Origin: Acidobacteriaceae bacterium
Lineage (GTDB): Bacteria; Acidobacteriota; Terriglobia; Terriglobales; Acidobacteriaceae
Assembly (NCBI GenBank): GCA_025350325.1
Contig: JANXYB010000005.1
Coordinates: forward strand, 19,283-83,282
Reading direction: 5' to 3'
DNA: 64,000 nucleotides
Part shown: in pieces, positions 54,359 through 62,764 of the stretch
How positions within the stretch are numbered: position 1 is the first letter of the stretch
Layout: each line of letters begins with the position of its first letter
The notes under the pieces: model-generated
Told to the model about the DNA's origin: nothing
Databases searched by the model: none
What the model saw: the letters and a program-made list of their open reading frames with translations, nothing else
Translations under genes and position numbers: made by a program

Positions 54359-55666
54359 TTACTCAAGCATCTGTAGATCCAGTGGACTTTCGAGCAGGCA
54401 GTCCATCTTCGCTATGTTCGCGAGCGCTCGCTTGAGCGCCGAAGATTTGCATGGCTCGACCGTGATGACAAACGGCAGCGCGTCCTGTGGGTAGCCGGGC
54501 TTCTGCATAATGGCGCGAATGTTGATGCGTTCCCGCGCCAGTGCACCGGTAATTTCTGAAACGATTCCTGGCCGGTCCACAACCAGAAAACGAATGTAGT
54601 GAGGAACTTCGAACTCCGCCGCAATCCGCGCCGGCACCGACGGAATCTCGACCCGCCTCGAACCATGCGCCAGTGCCAGCAGGTCACTCACCACCGCCAC
54701 CGCAGTCGGATGCCCGCCTGCGCCGTGACCTGAAAACACCACGTCTCCGCCGTAACGCCCAGTGAGAATCACCATGTTTTCGGTGCCGCGCGACCAAGCC
54801 AGCGGCGACCGTTGATCCACCAGCATCGGCCCCACGGTTGCTGCGACCGTGCCGTCGCGTTCCTCGGCCCGGGCAATTTGGCGAATAGTGCAGCTCAAAT
54901 CGCGCGCGTAACTGAAGTCGACCGCCGAGACCGGCGTAATCGACTGCGGAATAATCTCTTCCGGATCGACCACCACGCGCAATGCCAGCCGCATTAGAAT
55001 TGCCAGTTTGGCGCGTGCATCAAAGCCGCCTACATCCTCCGTTGGATCGGCTTCGGCATACCCGTTGGCCTGCGCTGTAGCCAAAACCGCCGCGTACTCC
55101 GCGCCGCCTTCCATCTTGCTCAAGATGAAGTTGCAGGTCCCGTTCAATATGGCTTCCATGCGCTCGATGCGATCGCCGGCCAGCCCCTGTTCCAGGCCTG
55201 GAATCACCGGAATTCCACCGGCTACGGCAGCGCCATATTTAAGGTGACCGCCTCGTGCCGCCGCCAGCCGTTCCAGTTCAACACCTTGATAGGCGATCAA
55301 CTTCTTGTTCGCGGTGACCACACTTTTGCCTGCCTCTAGAGCGCGACGCAGCCACCCGCCCGCCGGATCAAGCCCGCCCGCCAACTCCACGATTACGTCC
55401 GCATCCGAAGCAAGCACCGCTTCCGCATCCTCGCTCCACGTAACGTCCGAGGGCACCCAATCAACTCGCTTCCGCGCAACGTTGCGGTTGAAGACGTGCG
55501 TCAGCTTCAGACCTTCCGGCTTGGAGTCCACGAGAATGCGCGCCACAGAACTGCCGACCGTTCCAAAACCGAAAATTGCAATGCGCAGCGGCAATTGGAT
55601 ACGAGAATCTTTAGCCTCGTTTGCGGAAAGATTGCTGGACGCGATCAATGCATTGTCTGCAGGCAA
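54359..55666 (-). CDS. hom: Homoserine dehydrogenase with ACT domain
   Basis: Reduces aspartate semialdehyde to homoserine in the threonine/methionine pathway, 435 residues. The NAD(P)-binding motif IFGFGTVGSSVA lies near residue 32. The catalytic block includes NGTCNFIL, EADPTEDVGGFDARAKLAILMRLA and SPLAWSRGTENMVILTGRYGG. An ACT domain occupies the last ~80 residues (YIRFLVVDRPGIVSEITGALARERINIRAIMQKPGYP), implying allosteric feedback by an amino acid such as threonine. The start is TTG 55666, with AAGGA about six bases before. Divergent from the small secreted protein gene; no other amino-acid gene is adjacent. Confidence 0.92.
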   Translation of the reverse strand: MPADNALIASSNLSANEAKDSRIQLPLRIAIFGFGTVGSSVARILVDSKPEGLKLTHVFNRNVARKRVDWVPSDVTWSEDAEAVLASDADVIVELAGGLDPAGGWLRRALEAGKSVVTANKKLIAYQGVELERLAAARGGHLKYGAAVAGGIPVIPGLEQGLAGDRIERMEAILNGTCNFILSKMEGGAEYAAVLATAQANGYAEADPTEDVGGFDARAKLAILMRLALRVVVDPEEIIPQSITPVSAVDFSYARDLSCTIRQIARAEERDGTVAATVGPMLVDQRSPLAWSRGTENMVILTGRYGGDVVFSGHGAGGHPTAVAVVSDLLALAHGSRRVEIPSVPARIAAEFEVPHYIRFLVVDRPGIVSEITGALARERINIRAIMQKPGYPQDALPFVITVEPCKSSALKRALANIAKMDCLLESPLDLQMLE

Positions 55667-55779
55667 CGGTTTTCCTTTTCAGAATAACTTTTCAAATTAC
55701 GGTAATGAAATGATACCTGAGCGTCGCCGCGAAACAACCCGGCACGAGTAATCAAAAGCTCGTGTAACATCAACTGCAG

Positions 55780-56166
55780 ATGCGGCGCACTCTTGCCATC
55801 TTTATCGTCCTCCTCCTCGGGTTGAGTCCACTCGCGGCCGCACTCGATGCTGGCGACGACGCTCGTTTACCTGCTTGCTGCCGCCGCTTGGGAGCCCACC
55901 ATTGCACCATGTCCGATGCGGCCATTGGGCAGGCGGATCAGGCCGCAATCAAGACAATAGCGTTTACAATTCCGGCTCATTGCCCGGCGTATCCAGGGAA
56001 CTCTAGCGCCCTTCTAACATCCGTTGACGCGTTGACGACCTCCGCGTCAAGTTCGGCGCACCCTCTCGCGCGATACCATTCGCGGATGCCGTTCAATGTG
56101 GCGGCGCAGTCGAACCAGTCCCGCATGCGCACCGGGCGCGGTCCTCCTCAAACAGTCGTCGGCTGA
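55780..56166 (+). CDS. Small secreted protein with CCRRLGAHHC motif
   Basis: Exported protein of 128 residues, not recognised. The N terminus is a good signal peptide (MRRTLAIFIVLLLGLSPLAAA). The mature part begins with LPACCRRLGAHHCTM, a compact Cys-Cys-Arg-Arg-x-Gly-x-His-His-Cys cluster that could bind a metal such as copper or iron; the rest has one more Cys (AHCPAY) and is Ser/Ala rich without visible fold. No ribosome site is apparent before the ATG at 55780. It is divergent from homoserine dehydrogenase and 183 bases upstream of the third TonB receptor in the same direction, which makes a paired role in binding or uptake of a metal ligand a testable inference. Confidence 0.6.
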   Translation: MRRTLAIFIVLLLGLSPLAAALDAGDDARLPACCRRLGAHHCTMSDAAIGQADQAAIKTIAFTIPAHCPAYPGNSSALLTSVDALTTSASSSAHPLARYHSRMPFNVAAQSNQSRMRTGRGPPQTVVG

Positions 56167-56348
56167 AACTCAATTGCGGACGTTATCCCTCGTATGGGAT
56201 GAAGTTCCAGCCCTTTCCAGGCGGAGCAAGCACGGATTTTAACTCCCCCTCTTGCCCTGCCCCGACGAAATTGGCTCCCAGCTTTCTCGGCCCACCGGTC
56301 AGAGTCTGGCTAAATCTCCCGTTGATCGTTTCGGAGTTCTCAGCACTT

Positions 56349-58646
56349 ATGCGTCCCCTCTTCCTGGCCACCGCCTTACTGCTCGCGGCCTCAATCCCCG
56401 CGTTAGCCACTGTCTTCGCAAACGTTCGTGGCGTAGTCCACGATCCCCAGCATCGCGCCGTCGCGGGTGCCGCCGTCACACTCCAAGCCGCCAATTCCTC
56501 TTTTGTGATCACTGCGACGACCGGGCCCAACGGCGAATTCGCCCTGCCGCAAACGCCCATCGGCATCTACCGCATCACCGTGACCGCTTCCGGATTTGGC
56601 CCTGTCTCCCAATCGCTTACCGTTGCTTCTGGAACCAACCCTTTGCTTCACATCCCGTTGCCGGTGGCGTCCGCCGCCCAGTCGGTGGTCGTGCATGCAT
56701 CAACCTCCAACGTCTCTAACGATTCCGTCACCCCAACCGCGCTTATCTCCCGTGCCGAAATCGACGAGACGCCCGGCGCCAGCCGCGCTATTGGCATGGA
56801 GATGATCACAGACTACGTTCCCGGCGCTTATATGAGCCACGACATGCTGCACATGCGCGGCGGTCACCAAACCAGTTGGCTCATCGATGGAATCGCCATC
56901 CCCAACACGAAAATCGATTCGAACGTCGGCCCGCAAATCGATCCTAAAGACATCGACCAGCTTGAAGCCCAGCGCGGCAGCTACGCGGCAGACGTAGGTG
57001 ACCGAACCTACGGCGTGTTCAACGTTTTGCCGCGCACCGGCTTCGAACGTAACCGCGAAGGCGAACTTATGCTTTCGCTCGGCAATCTCTACGCCGGTGA
57101 AACGCAGCTCTCCTTTGGCGATCACTCCGCGCGATCGGCATGGTACGCAAGTGCCGCAGGTTCCCGCGCCAATTACGGATTGGCAACACCGATCACTGCC
57201 ATCCACCACGACGCAGTCAATTCGCAAAGCGGCTTTCTCTCGTTGTTGCGCAACCAAAGTCCCAAAGATCAGATCCGTCTCGATGCACAAATACGCCGCG
57301 ACTTTTTTCAGATTCCCTACGACCCCGACACCAATGACTGGCAGCAAGCATCGCACTACTACAACTCCAGCGGATTTCGCGATGACCAAATAGAAGGCGA
57401 TTCGTTCGTCATCGCCAACTGGGTCCACACACTCTCGCCGAAGGCCTTGTTTCAAATTGCGCCCTTCTACCACTACAACTCCGCGCGCTATGACTCGCCT
57501 GCGAGCGACTTCCCCGTGGCTACCACCTGGCATCAGACCTCCAACTACGTCGGAGCGCAAGTCGACGTCCACGGCGATCTTGGACCGAACAATTTTTCCG
57601 GCGGCGTGTACTCCTTCTACCAAGCCGAAAGTGATCTCTTTGGACTGCTGATCAACGATGAGAGCTTCGCCAGCAAAAGCGTGCCCAACTCCTCAGTCGC
57701 AGGCCACGCCGGTCTCACCGAATTTCATTTCTCCGATCACGTCCACATCAGCCAATTCATCACCCTCATGGGTGGCATGCGCATCTCCGAGTATCACAGC
57801 GGCCACACCGAGAGCGCGGTTTATCCGCGCATCGGTGCCAGCGTTGAAATTCCGCGTCTTCATTGGGTTCTGCGCGGCTTTTACGGGCACTTCTTCCAGC
57901 CCGCGCCCGTTGTCACGGTCTCAAGCGGTGTCTTGAATTACGTGCAAAGCCAGTCCGGCCAGAACGTATTCATGCCTCTACGGTCAGAGCGAGACGAAGA
58001 GCACCAGTTCGGTCTGCAAATTCCGCTTCAAGGCTGGGTCGTCGACGTAACTAACGTCAAGACGCGCGTAAACAATTTCCTCGACCATGCCAACGTAGGC
58101 GAATCCAACATCTATTTTCCAATTGCTGTCGATGGCGCTCTCATTCGCGCATGGGAGCTATCCATCCGCTCTCCGCAATTCGCAGGATTGGGTCGATTTC
58201 ATCTTGCCTATTCCAACCAGATTGCCGAGCAGCGCGGCAACGTCATCGGCGGATTCTCATGCAGCGATCCTGCTGACCCCGCATGCTTCCTCGGTCCCGA
58301 CTACACACCCGTCGATCACGATCAGCGCAACACGCTCAATACCGGCTTCACCGCTCGGCTGCCTTTCAAAACGTGGTTCGCGAGCAATGTCTATTACGGG
58401 TCTGGATTTGCCAACGGACTCGCGGGTGCGAATCAAGGTCCTTACAACGGCGCGTATCTCCCCGTGCACACCACGTTCGATGTTTCAGGCGGAAGAAATT
58501 TTGGAGAGCGGTGGCGCGTTTCTGCCAGCATCCTCAATGTAACCAATCTTCGCGTGCTCGAGGATAACTCCGTCACCATCGGCGGCTTTCACTACAACGA
58601 TCCGCGGACGGTTGCAGCGCAGATTCACTACCGCTTTCACTTTTAA
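56349..58646 (+). CDS. TonB-dependent receptor with carboxypeptidase-regulatory-like domain (third)
   Basis: Outer-membrane receptor of 765 residues, markedly shorter than the two Oar-like ones. I choose ATG 56349 because the signal peptide MRPLFLATALLLAASIPALA starts there; the frame is open to 56199. The regulatory-like domain (NVRGVVHDPQHRAVAGAAV) is followed by a more classical plug, with HMRGGHQTSWLIDGIAIP and PKDIDQLEAQRGSYAADVG, and a barrel ending YRFHF. This plug resembles siderophore or metal-complex receptors more than Oar-type ones. The ligand is unknown; the small CCRR-HHC protein upstream hints at a metal. It ends 57 bases before the converging sirtuin gene. Confidence 0.85.
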   Translation: MRPLFLATALLLAASIPALATVFANVRGVVHDPQHRAVAGAAVTLQAANSSFVITATTGPNGEFALPQTPIGIYRITVTASGFGPVSQSLTVASGTNPLLHIPLPVASAAQSVVVHASTSNVSNDSVTPTALISRAEIDETPGASRAIGMEMITDYVPGAYMSHDMLHMRGGHQTSWLIDGIAIPNTKIDSNVGPQIDPKDIDQLEAQRGSYAADVGDRTYGVFNVLPRTGFERNREGELMLSLGNLYAGETQLSFGDHSARSAWYASAAGSRANYGLATPITAIHHDAVNSQSGFLSLLRNQSPKDQIRLDAQIRRDFFQIPYDPDTNDWQQASHYYNSSGFRDDQIEGDSFVIANWVHTLSPKALFQIAPFYHYNSARYDSPASDFPVATTWHQTSNYVGAQVDVHGDLGPNNFSGGVYSFYQAESDLFGLLINDESFASKSVPNSSVAGHAGLTEFHFSDHVHISQFITLMGGMRISEYHSGHTESAVYPRIGASVEIPRLHWVLRGFYGHFFQPAPVVTVSSGVLNYVQSQSGQNVFMPLRSERDEEHQFGLQIPLQGWVVDVTNVKTRVNNFLDHANVGESNIYFPIAVDGALIRAWELSIRSPQFAGLGRFHLAYSNQIAEQRGNVIGGFSCSDPADPACFLGPDYTPVDHDQRNTLNTGFTARLPFKTWFASNVYYGSGFANGLAGANQGPYNGAYLPVHTTFDVSGGRNFGERWRVSASILNVTNLRVLEDNSVTIGGFHYNDPRTVAAQIHYRFHF

Positions 58647-58703
58647 TTCGTCTCGGTCGTGATCCACGTTCGTCGCGGCGGTGATCTGCGCAAGTCCGCA
58701 ACG

Positions 58704-59426
58704 CTAGCTTGATTCCAATTCGAACAAACCGGGAATCACCGCCCCAGCCTTGCCCTCGACGACCTGCGTAAACGCTGATGCATTCAATGGCGGCTCCGGC
58801 CCGATGTAGACCGTCCGCGCCCCGCCCTGGCGTGCCCAGTGCACAAAATTGGCCGCCGGATAGACCGATCCAGAAGTACCTACAACAAGCATCACCGTAG
58901 CGTCACCGATCTTTCGTTGTATGAGTTCCATCTCCAACGGAACCTCGCCGAAAAACACGATGTGCGGACGCAGTCTCGCCCCGCACGTACACCGGCCCAC
59001 CTCTGCCAGGCTTTTGTAAATCGTGGAGTCATCGACTGGTGCCGCGCCGCACAAAGCTTCGCATCGCGACTTCGCCAACTGTCCATGCATGTGCGTGAGC
59101 CGCAACGTCCCCGCACGCTCATGCAGATCGTCTACATTTTGGGTACACAGAAAAAATCGCTCTCCGATTTGCTTTTCCAATTCCGCCAACGCATGGTGCG
59201 CGGGATTCGGCTCAGCCTTAGCGCCCTGCGCTCTGCGCTCGGAATAAAACTGCCACACCAGCGCAGGGTTTTGCTCCCACGCTTCTGGCGTGCACACATC
59301 CTCAATGCGGTGGCCGGCCCACAATCCATCTGAAGCGCGAAACGTAGGCAGCCCGCTCTCAGCGCTGATTCCCGCACCGGTCAGCACAAACACCCGATCC
59401 TGAGCCCCTACGAAAATCTTAGCCAT
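58704..59426 (-). CDS. cobB: Sir2-family NAD-dependent deacylase (CobB-like)
   Basis: Removes acyl groups from protein lysines with NAD, 240 residues from ATG 59426 (MAKIFVGAQDRVF). The NAD motif is LTGAGISAESGLPTFR (near residues 15-30), followed by TQNVDDLHERAG and catalytic H114 in HMHGQL. Zinc ligands are C122, C126, C146 and C148. Y61 and R64 in FYSERR match the Tyr-x-x-Arg pair that lets CobB and SIRT5 accept succinyl and malonyl groups, so desuccinylase activity is likely as well as deacetylase. The C-terminal part has VGTSGSVYPAANFV. It may be in one operon with the quinone oxidoreductase, which ends 58 bases upstream. Confidence 0.92.
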   Translation of the reverse strand: MAKIFVGAQDRVFVLTGAGISAESGLPTFRASDGLWAGHRIEDVCTPEAWEQNPALVWQFYSERRAQGAKAEPNPAHHALAELEKQIGERFFLCTQNVDDLHERAGTLRLTHMHGQLAKSRCEALCGAAPVDDSTIYKSLAEVGRCTCGARLRPHIVFFGEVPLEMELIQRKIGDATVMLVVGTSGSVYPAANFVHWARQGGARTVYIGPEPPLNASAFTQVVEGKAGAVIPGLFELESS

Positions 59427-59484
59427 AGCCAGAACGTTCCGAGTTCCCCAGCGTTCCAATCTCAATTATCAAGTTCCTGTTTCA

Positions 59485-60453
59485 TCACGGTTCCAGCAAA
59501 ATCTTTCCCGTCGTCTTGCGCGCTTCGAGATCCGTGTGCGCCTGCGCGGCCTCGGCCAACGGATACATAAATTCAGTGCGCAGTTTCAATTCGCCCTTGG
59601 CAGCCCAACCCAGCACATCGCCTGAGCGCCACTCCAGCTCTGCACGCGTAGCCACGTAATGCCACAATGTCGGACGCGTAATAAACAACGACCCTTTGCC
59701 CGACAGTTGAATCAGATCAAACGGTGGAACCGGCCCACTCGATGCACCGAACAACGCCAACAGGCCCCGCGGTCGCAGACAATTCAGGCTGCCCTCAAAC
59801 GTCGTTTTGCCTACCGAGTCATACACAACATCGACACCCTTGCCGCCGGTGAGTCGTTTCGTTTCCGTCTCAAAATCTTTTTCGGTGTAAAGGATCGCGT
59901 CCGACGCGCCTGCCTCGAGCGCCAGTTCCGCCTTCTCTTTGGTCGAGACCGTGGTAATGACGCGCGCTCCGATGCGCGATGCAATCTGCGTAAGCAGCAA
60001 ACCCACACCGCCCGCGCCCGCGTGTACCAGCGCCGTATCGCCCGCCTTGAGTGGAAACGTCGACGTAGCAAGATAGTGCGCTGTCATGCCCTGCAACATC
60101 GCAGCCGCAGCCTGCTCGGGAGTGACACTCGCAGGAACCTTGACGAGTTGCGAAGCCGGAACCAGCGCGTACTCCGCATAACTGCCCAGTATGCCGACAG
60201 ACGCCACTGCATCACCCGCAGCGAATCCCGCCACACCGGGGCCCAGTTCCTCTACCGTGCCGGCAGCCTCGCTTCCAGGCGTGAGAGGCAACGTCGCTTT
60301 ATACAAACCTTTGCGAAAATATATCTCGATGAAGTTGACCCCAATGGCTTCAACGCGGATCAACACCTGGCCCGGCCCCGGAATCGGGATCGGCAAATCG
60401 GCAAGCTGCAGGACTTCCGGCCCACCTGTCGTACGAATTTGTATGGCGTTCAT
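59485..60453 (-). CDS. Quinone oxidoreductase (zeta-crystallin type, zinc-free MDR)
   Basis: NADPH-dependent quinone reductase of 322 residues from ATG 60453 (MNAIQIRTTGGPEVLQL). The medium-chain reductase fold is clear: GVNFIEIYFRKGLY in the catalytic half, then the Rossmann motif VHAGAGGVGLLLTQIA and the downstream KGVDVVYDSVGKTTFEGSL. No structural- or catalytic-zinc Cys set is present, which separates it from alcohol dehydrogenases. The frame reaches 60507 with two other ATGs and no ribosome site for any. A terminator of the upstream glycosyltransferase lies between the two genes, so it needs its own promoter. Confidence 0.87.
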   Translation of the reverse strand: MNAIQIRTTGGPEVLQLADLPIPIPGPGQVLIRVEAIGVNFIEIYFRKGLYKATLPLTPGSEAAGTVEELGPGVAGFAAGDAVASVGILGSYAEYALVPASQLVKVPASVTPEQAAAAMLQGMTAHYLATSTFPLKAGDTALVHAGAGGVGLLLTQIASRIGARVITTVSTKEKAELALEAGASDAILYTEKDFETETKRLTGGKGVDVVYDSVGKTTFEGSLNCLRPRGLLALFGASSGPVPPFDLIQLSGKGSLFITRPTLWHYVATRAELEWRSGDVLGWAAKGELKLRTEFMYPLAEAAQAHTDLEARKTTGKILLEP

Positions 60454-60499
60454 GTCAAGGCAAGAATGCATCTTGACACCCAATGCCTGCAAGAGCGAC

Positions 60500-60541
60500 C
60501 AAACCAAAAGCCCCGCCCAGAGGAACTCCGGACGGGGCTTA
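60500..60541 (-). terminator. Terminator downstream of the GT2 gene
   Basis: On the minus strand an eight-pair stem (60540-60533 with 60515-60508) closes a loop of about 17 bases and is followed by TTGGTTTGG. It lies 37 bases after the glycosyltransferase stop and just upstream of the quinone oxidoreductase start. Confidence 0.7.
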
Positions 60542-60577
60542 TTCTAATCTGTATTCGTGCGTCTAATATTCACGCCT

Positions 60578-61582
60578 CTAGAAGCGAGTATCGTTTCGGT
60601 CCGTCAAGATGCTCGGCTCTTCCGGCGTGCGCAGCCGCACAATGCGGTCGATGGTATACGGCGCACGTTGCTGGCTAGTGTAGTAATGGCGCACCTGCAA
60701 CTCGCCCAGCAAACCGATCGCCAGCATTTGAATGCCGGCCAGAATCAAAATACCCGCAATCACAAACAGTGGCCCGTGCTGATCCATGACGCTCTGATGC
60801 GGATGCACGATCTTCAATCCCAACAATATTGCCGAGATAATGCTGCCCGTTAACATTCCTAACGCGCCGATTGTGCCGAAAAAGTGGAGCGGCCTGCTCA
60901 TATACTTCAGCAGAAATCGAATCGTCAGCAAATCGAAAAACACGCGAAACGTACGCCCGATGCCGTAGTGACTTTTGCCCCGCTCGCGATTCACGTTTTT
61001 GATCGGAATCTCGCAGATTGAAGCGCCATACCAGCTTGCCAGGGCGGGAATGAAGCGATGCATTTCGCCATACAGGGGGATGTTCTGGATCACTTCGTGG
61101 CGATATGCCTTGAACGTCGTGCCGAAATCGTGAATATCCACACCCGAAAGTTTCGCCATCAACCAGTTAGCGCAGCGCGAAGGAATACGCCGCATGACGA
61201 AATTATCGATGCGCTCCTTGCGCCAGCCAGAAACGACATCATAGCCTTCTTCAAGTTTTTCGAGAAAGAGCGGAATGTCATTCGGATCGTGTTGCAGGTC
61301 GCCATCCATCGCGAGAATGAATTCGCCAGATGCATGGTCAAACCCCGCGGCAAGCGCGGACGTCTGCCCAAAGTTGCGACGAAGCTTGACTACCAGCACG
61401 CGGCTGTCGACTGCCGCAATTTCTTCGAGCAGCTTGCAGCTGCGATCGCTGGATCCATCGTCAACCAGCACCAGCTCAAAACTGTCGCCTACCTGTTCCA
61501 TCACCTGCTTGAGGCGGGCATACAAGACCGTCACGTTCTCTTCTTCATTGTGAAAAGGAACGACGATTGAATATTTCGGCAT
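60578..61582 (-). CDS. Glycosyltransferase family 2, polyprenyl-phosphate hexose synthase type
   Basis: Transfers a hexose from a nucleotide sugar to a polyprenyl phosphate or glycan at the inner face of the membrane, 334 residues. The GT-A fold begins YSIVVPFHNEEEN, with VLVDDGSSD (nucleotide binding) and the DxD at AMDGDLQ (D93, D95). The block KSHYGIGRTFRVFFDLL is typical of ArnC/GtrB/DPM1-like members. Two C-terminal helices (about residues 237-257 and 271-293) anchor it. The acceptor is unknown. A TATACT box ends six bases before the ATG and no Shine-Dalgarno is visible, so the message may be leaderless. Confidence 0.87.
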   Translation of the reverse strand: MPKYSIVVPFHNEEENVTVLYARLKQVMEQVGDSFELVLVDDGSSDRSCKLLEEIAAVDSRVLVVKLRRNFGQTSALAAGFDHASGEFILAMDGDLQHDPNDIPLFLEKLEEGYDVVSGWRKERIDNFVMRRIPSRCANWLMAKLSGVDIHDFGTTFKAYRHEVIQNIPLYGEMHRFIPALASWYGASICEIPIKNVNRERGKSHYGIGRTFRVFFDLLTIRFLLKYMSRPLHFFGTIGALGMLTGSIISAILLGLKIVHPHQSVMDQHGPLFVIAGILILAGIQMLAIGLLGELQVRHYYTSQQRAPYTIDRIVRLRTPEEPSILTDRNDTRF

Positions 61583-61588
61583 ACGTAT

Positions 61589-61594
61589 AGTATA
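61589..61594 (-). promoter_or_regulatory. Putative -10 element of the GT2 gene
   Basis: TATACT on the minus strand ends six bases before the GT2 ATG, a spacing that would place the transcription start at or next to the start codon. No -35 TTGACA lies 16-18 bases upstream. Confidence 0.35.
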
Positions 61595-61714
61595 GATGCG
61601 ACTGAATTAATTAGGGAGCAGATCTCACGGCTCAATTTTCCGCCCGCCGTCTGCAAAGAATTGTGCTTTGCCTTTCCCAAACCTCATCCCGACTAGCTAC
61701 CAAGTTCATCGAGC

Positions 61715-62035
61715 CTAGCGATCTAGCTCATCGAGCATTGCTTGCATCTCGCTGAGGGCATGTCGGTTGCCCGTTCGAGCTGCGCAGCTAATGCCCTGTT
61801 TTAGTCGCGTGATGGCTTCTGGATTACGCTTTGCCTGTGCCAGCGTCTGCGCAGCCATGAAGTACGCGGCGGTATAGTCCTGATCGTTGGCCAGCAATGT
61901 ATCGAACTCAGCTAACGCCGCTTCTGCGTTCCCCTGCCCAGCCAATTCCATGGCAATCCCGTAGCGCGCAAAGCTGTTTTTCGGGTCCATCACCAGTATT
62001 TCTCTCAACCCTGCCAACTTATCTATTGAACTCAT
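61715..62035 (-). CDS. Small TPR protein
   Basis: A 106-residue protein with about two tetratricopeptide units (FARYGIAMELAGQGNAEAALAEFDTLLANDQ and AAYFMAAQTLAQAKRNPEAITRLKQGI) and a C-terminal helix. No signal peptide or other domain. I pick ATG 62035 (MSSIDKLAGLREIL); the much longer frame to 62335 would overlap the thioesterase on the other strand and its added sequence is not TPR-like. GAGGAG is present but about 14 bases away. Role unknown; such short TPR proteins usually assist protein complexes. It is upstream of the GT2 gene, 133 bases apart. Confidence 0.72.
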   Translation of the reverse strand: MSSIDKLAGLREILVMDPKNSFARYGIAMELAGQGNAEAALAEFDTLLANDQDYTAAYFMAAQTLAQAKRNPEAITRLKQGISCAARTGNRHALSEMQAMLDELDR

Positions 62036-62186
62036 GTTTGGTATGCGCCGCTCCTCAAGATTTGCGTAATTGGCGTGGATTGCCGACACTGGAACTGGCA
62101 CGTCCGGCATCTCTCTGCCAGCTGTGATTGTAGCTCGCGAGTAAAGCAGCGGCACTGCCGCCAACGTAGAAAGGGAACAAGACAGA

Positions 62187-62729
62187 ATGGGTTCGACAGA
62201 ACAGAGCTCCATGGTGCGCACAGTGGCAAGCACCCAATCGGAGATGACAGAGATCGTGCTGCCTAACGATGCCAATACCCTTGGCAACTTGCTGGGTGGG
62301 CGATTGATGCACTTCATCGATCTCACGGGAGCCATCGCCGCCTATCGCCACACGCGCACCCACGTGGTCACCGCGGCGATGGATCACATTGACTTCATTC
62401 GCCCTGTGCATGTGGGCGATTTGCTCATTCTCAAGTCCAGCGTCAATCGTGCCTTCAATACATCCGTCGAGGTTGGAGTCAAAGTGTGGGTCGAGCACCC
62501 GCAGACGGGTGGCCTGCTGCATGTAGCCAGCGCGTACCTTGTTTTTGTGGCGATCGACACTGAAGGACGTCGCCAAAACGTGCCCCCGGTACTGGCTGAA
62601 ACGCCCAATGAAATCCGCCGGTATGCTGACGCACTACGACGGCGCGAGCATCGTGAAGCTGAAGCTGCCCGGCGCAAACAAGAGCAGCGTGCACAGCCTG
62701 AAGCGAACGTTGCAACTCCCGCTGTATAA
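62187..62729 (+). CDS. Acyl-CoA thioesterase (hotdog fold, YciA-like)
   Basis: Hydrolyses acyl-CoA, 180 residues in the cytoplasm. The hotdog motif NTLGNLLGGRLMHFIDLTGAIAAYRHTRT contains the conserved Asn-x2-Gly-x3-Gly-Gly and an active-site Asp, then AAMDHIDFIRPVHVGDLLIL and VEVGVKVWVEH, the strands of the sheet. The C-terminal 40 residues are charged and helical (ALRRREHREAEAARRKQEQ) and exceed the family core. The ATG follows AAAGGGA. It lies 35 bases before the Mrp gene, so the two probably share a transcript. Whether the preferred acyl chain is short or long cannot be told. Confidence 0.87.
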   Translation: MGSTEQSSMVRTVASTQSEMTEIVLPNDANTLGNLLGGRLMHFIDLTGAIAAYRHTRTHVVTAAMDHIDFIRPVHVGDLLILKSSVNRAFNTSVEVGVKVWVEHPQTGGLLHVASAYLVFVAIDTEGRRQNVPPVLAETPNEIRRYADALRRREHREAEAARRKQEQRAQPEANVATPAV

Positions 62730-62764
62730 CAAGTTCAAGCCGACTTCTAAAGGAGTAAAAAAAT

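Noticed and set aside
59659..60678. 339-codon plus-strand frame across the quinone oxidoreductase
   Set aside because: Arginine-rich shadow covering a clear MDR enzyme and crossing a terminator.
61700..61740. Short repeat of TCATCGAGC at the end of the TPR gene
   Set aside because: Only nine bases repeated once, within and beside the stop codon; too short to mean anything.
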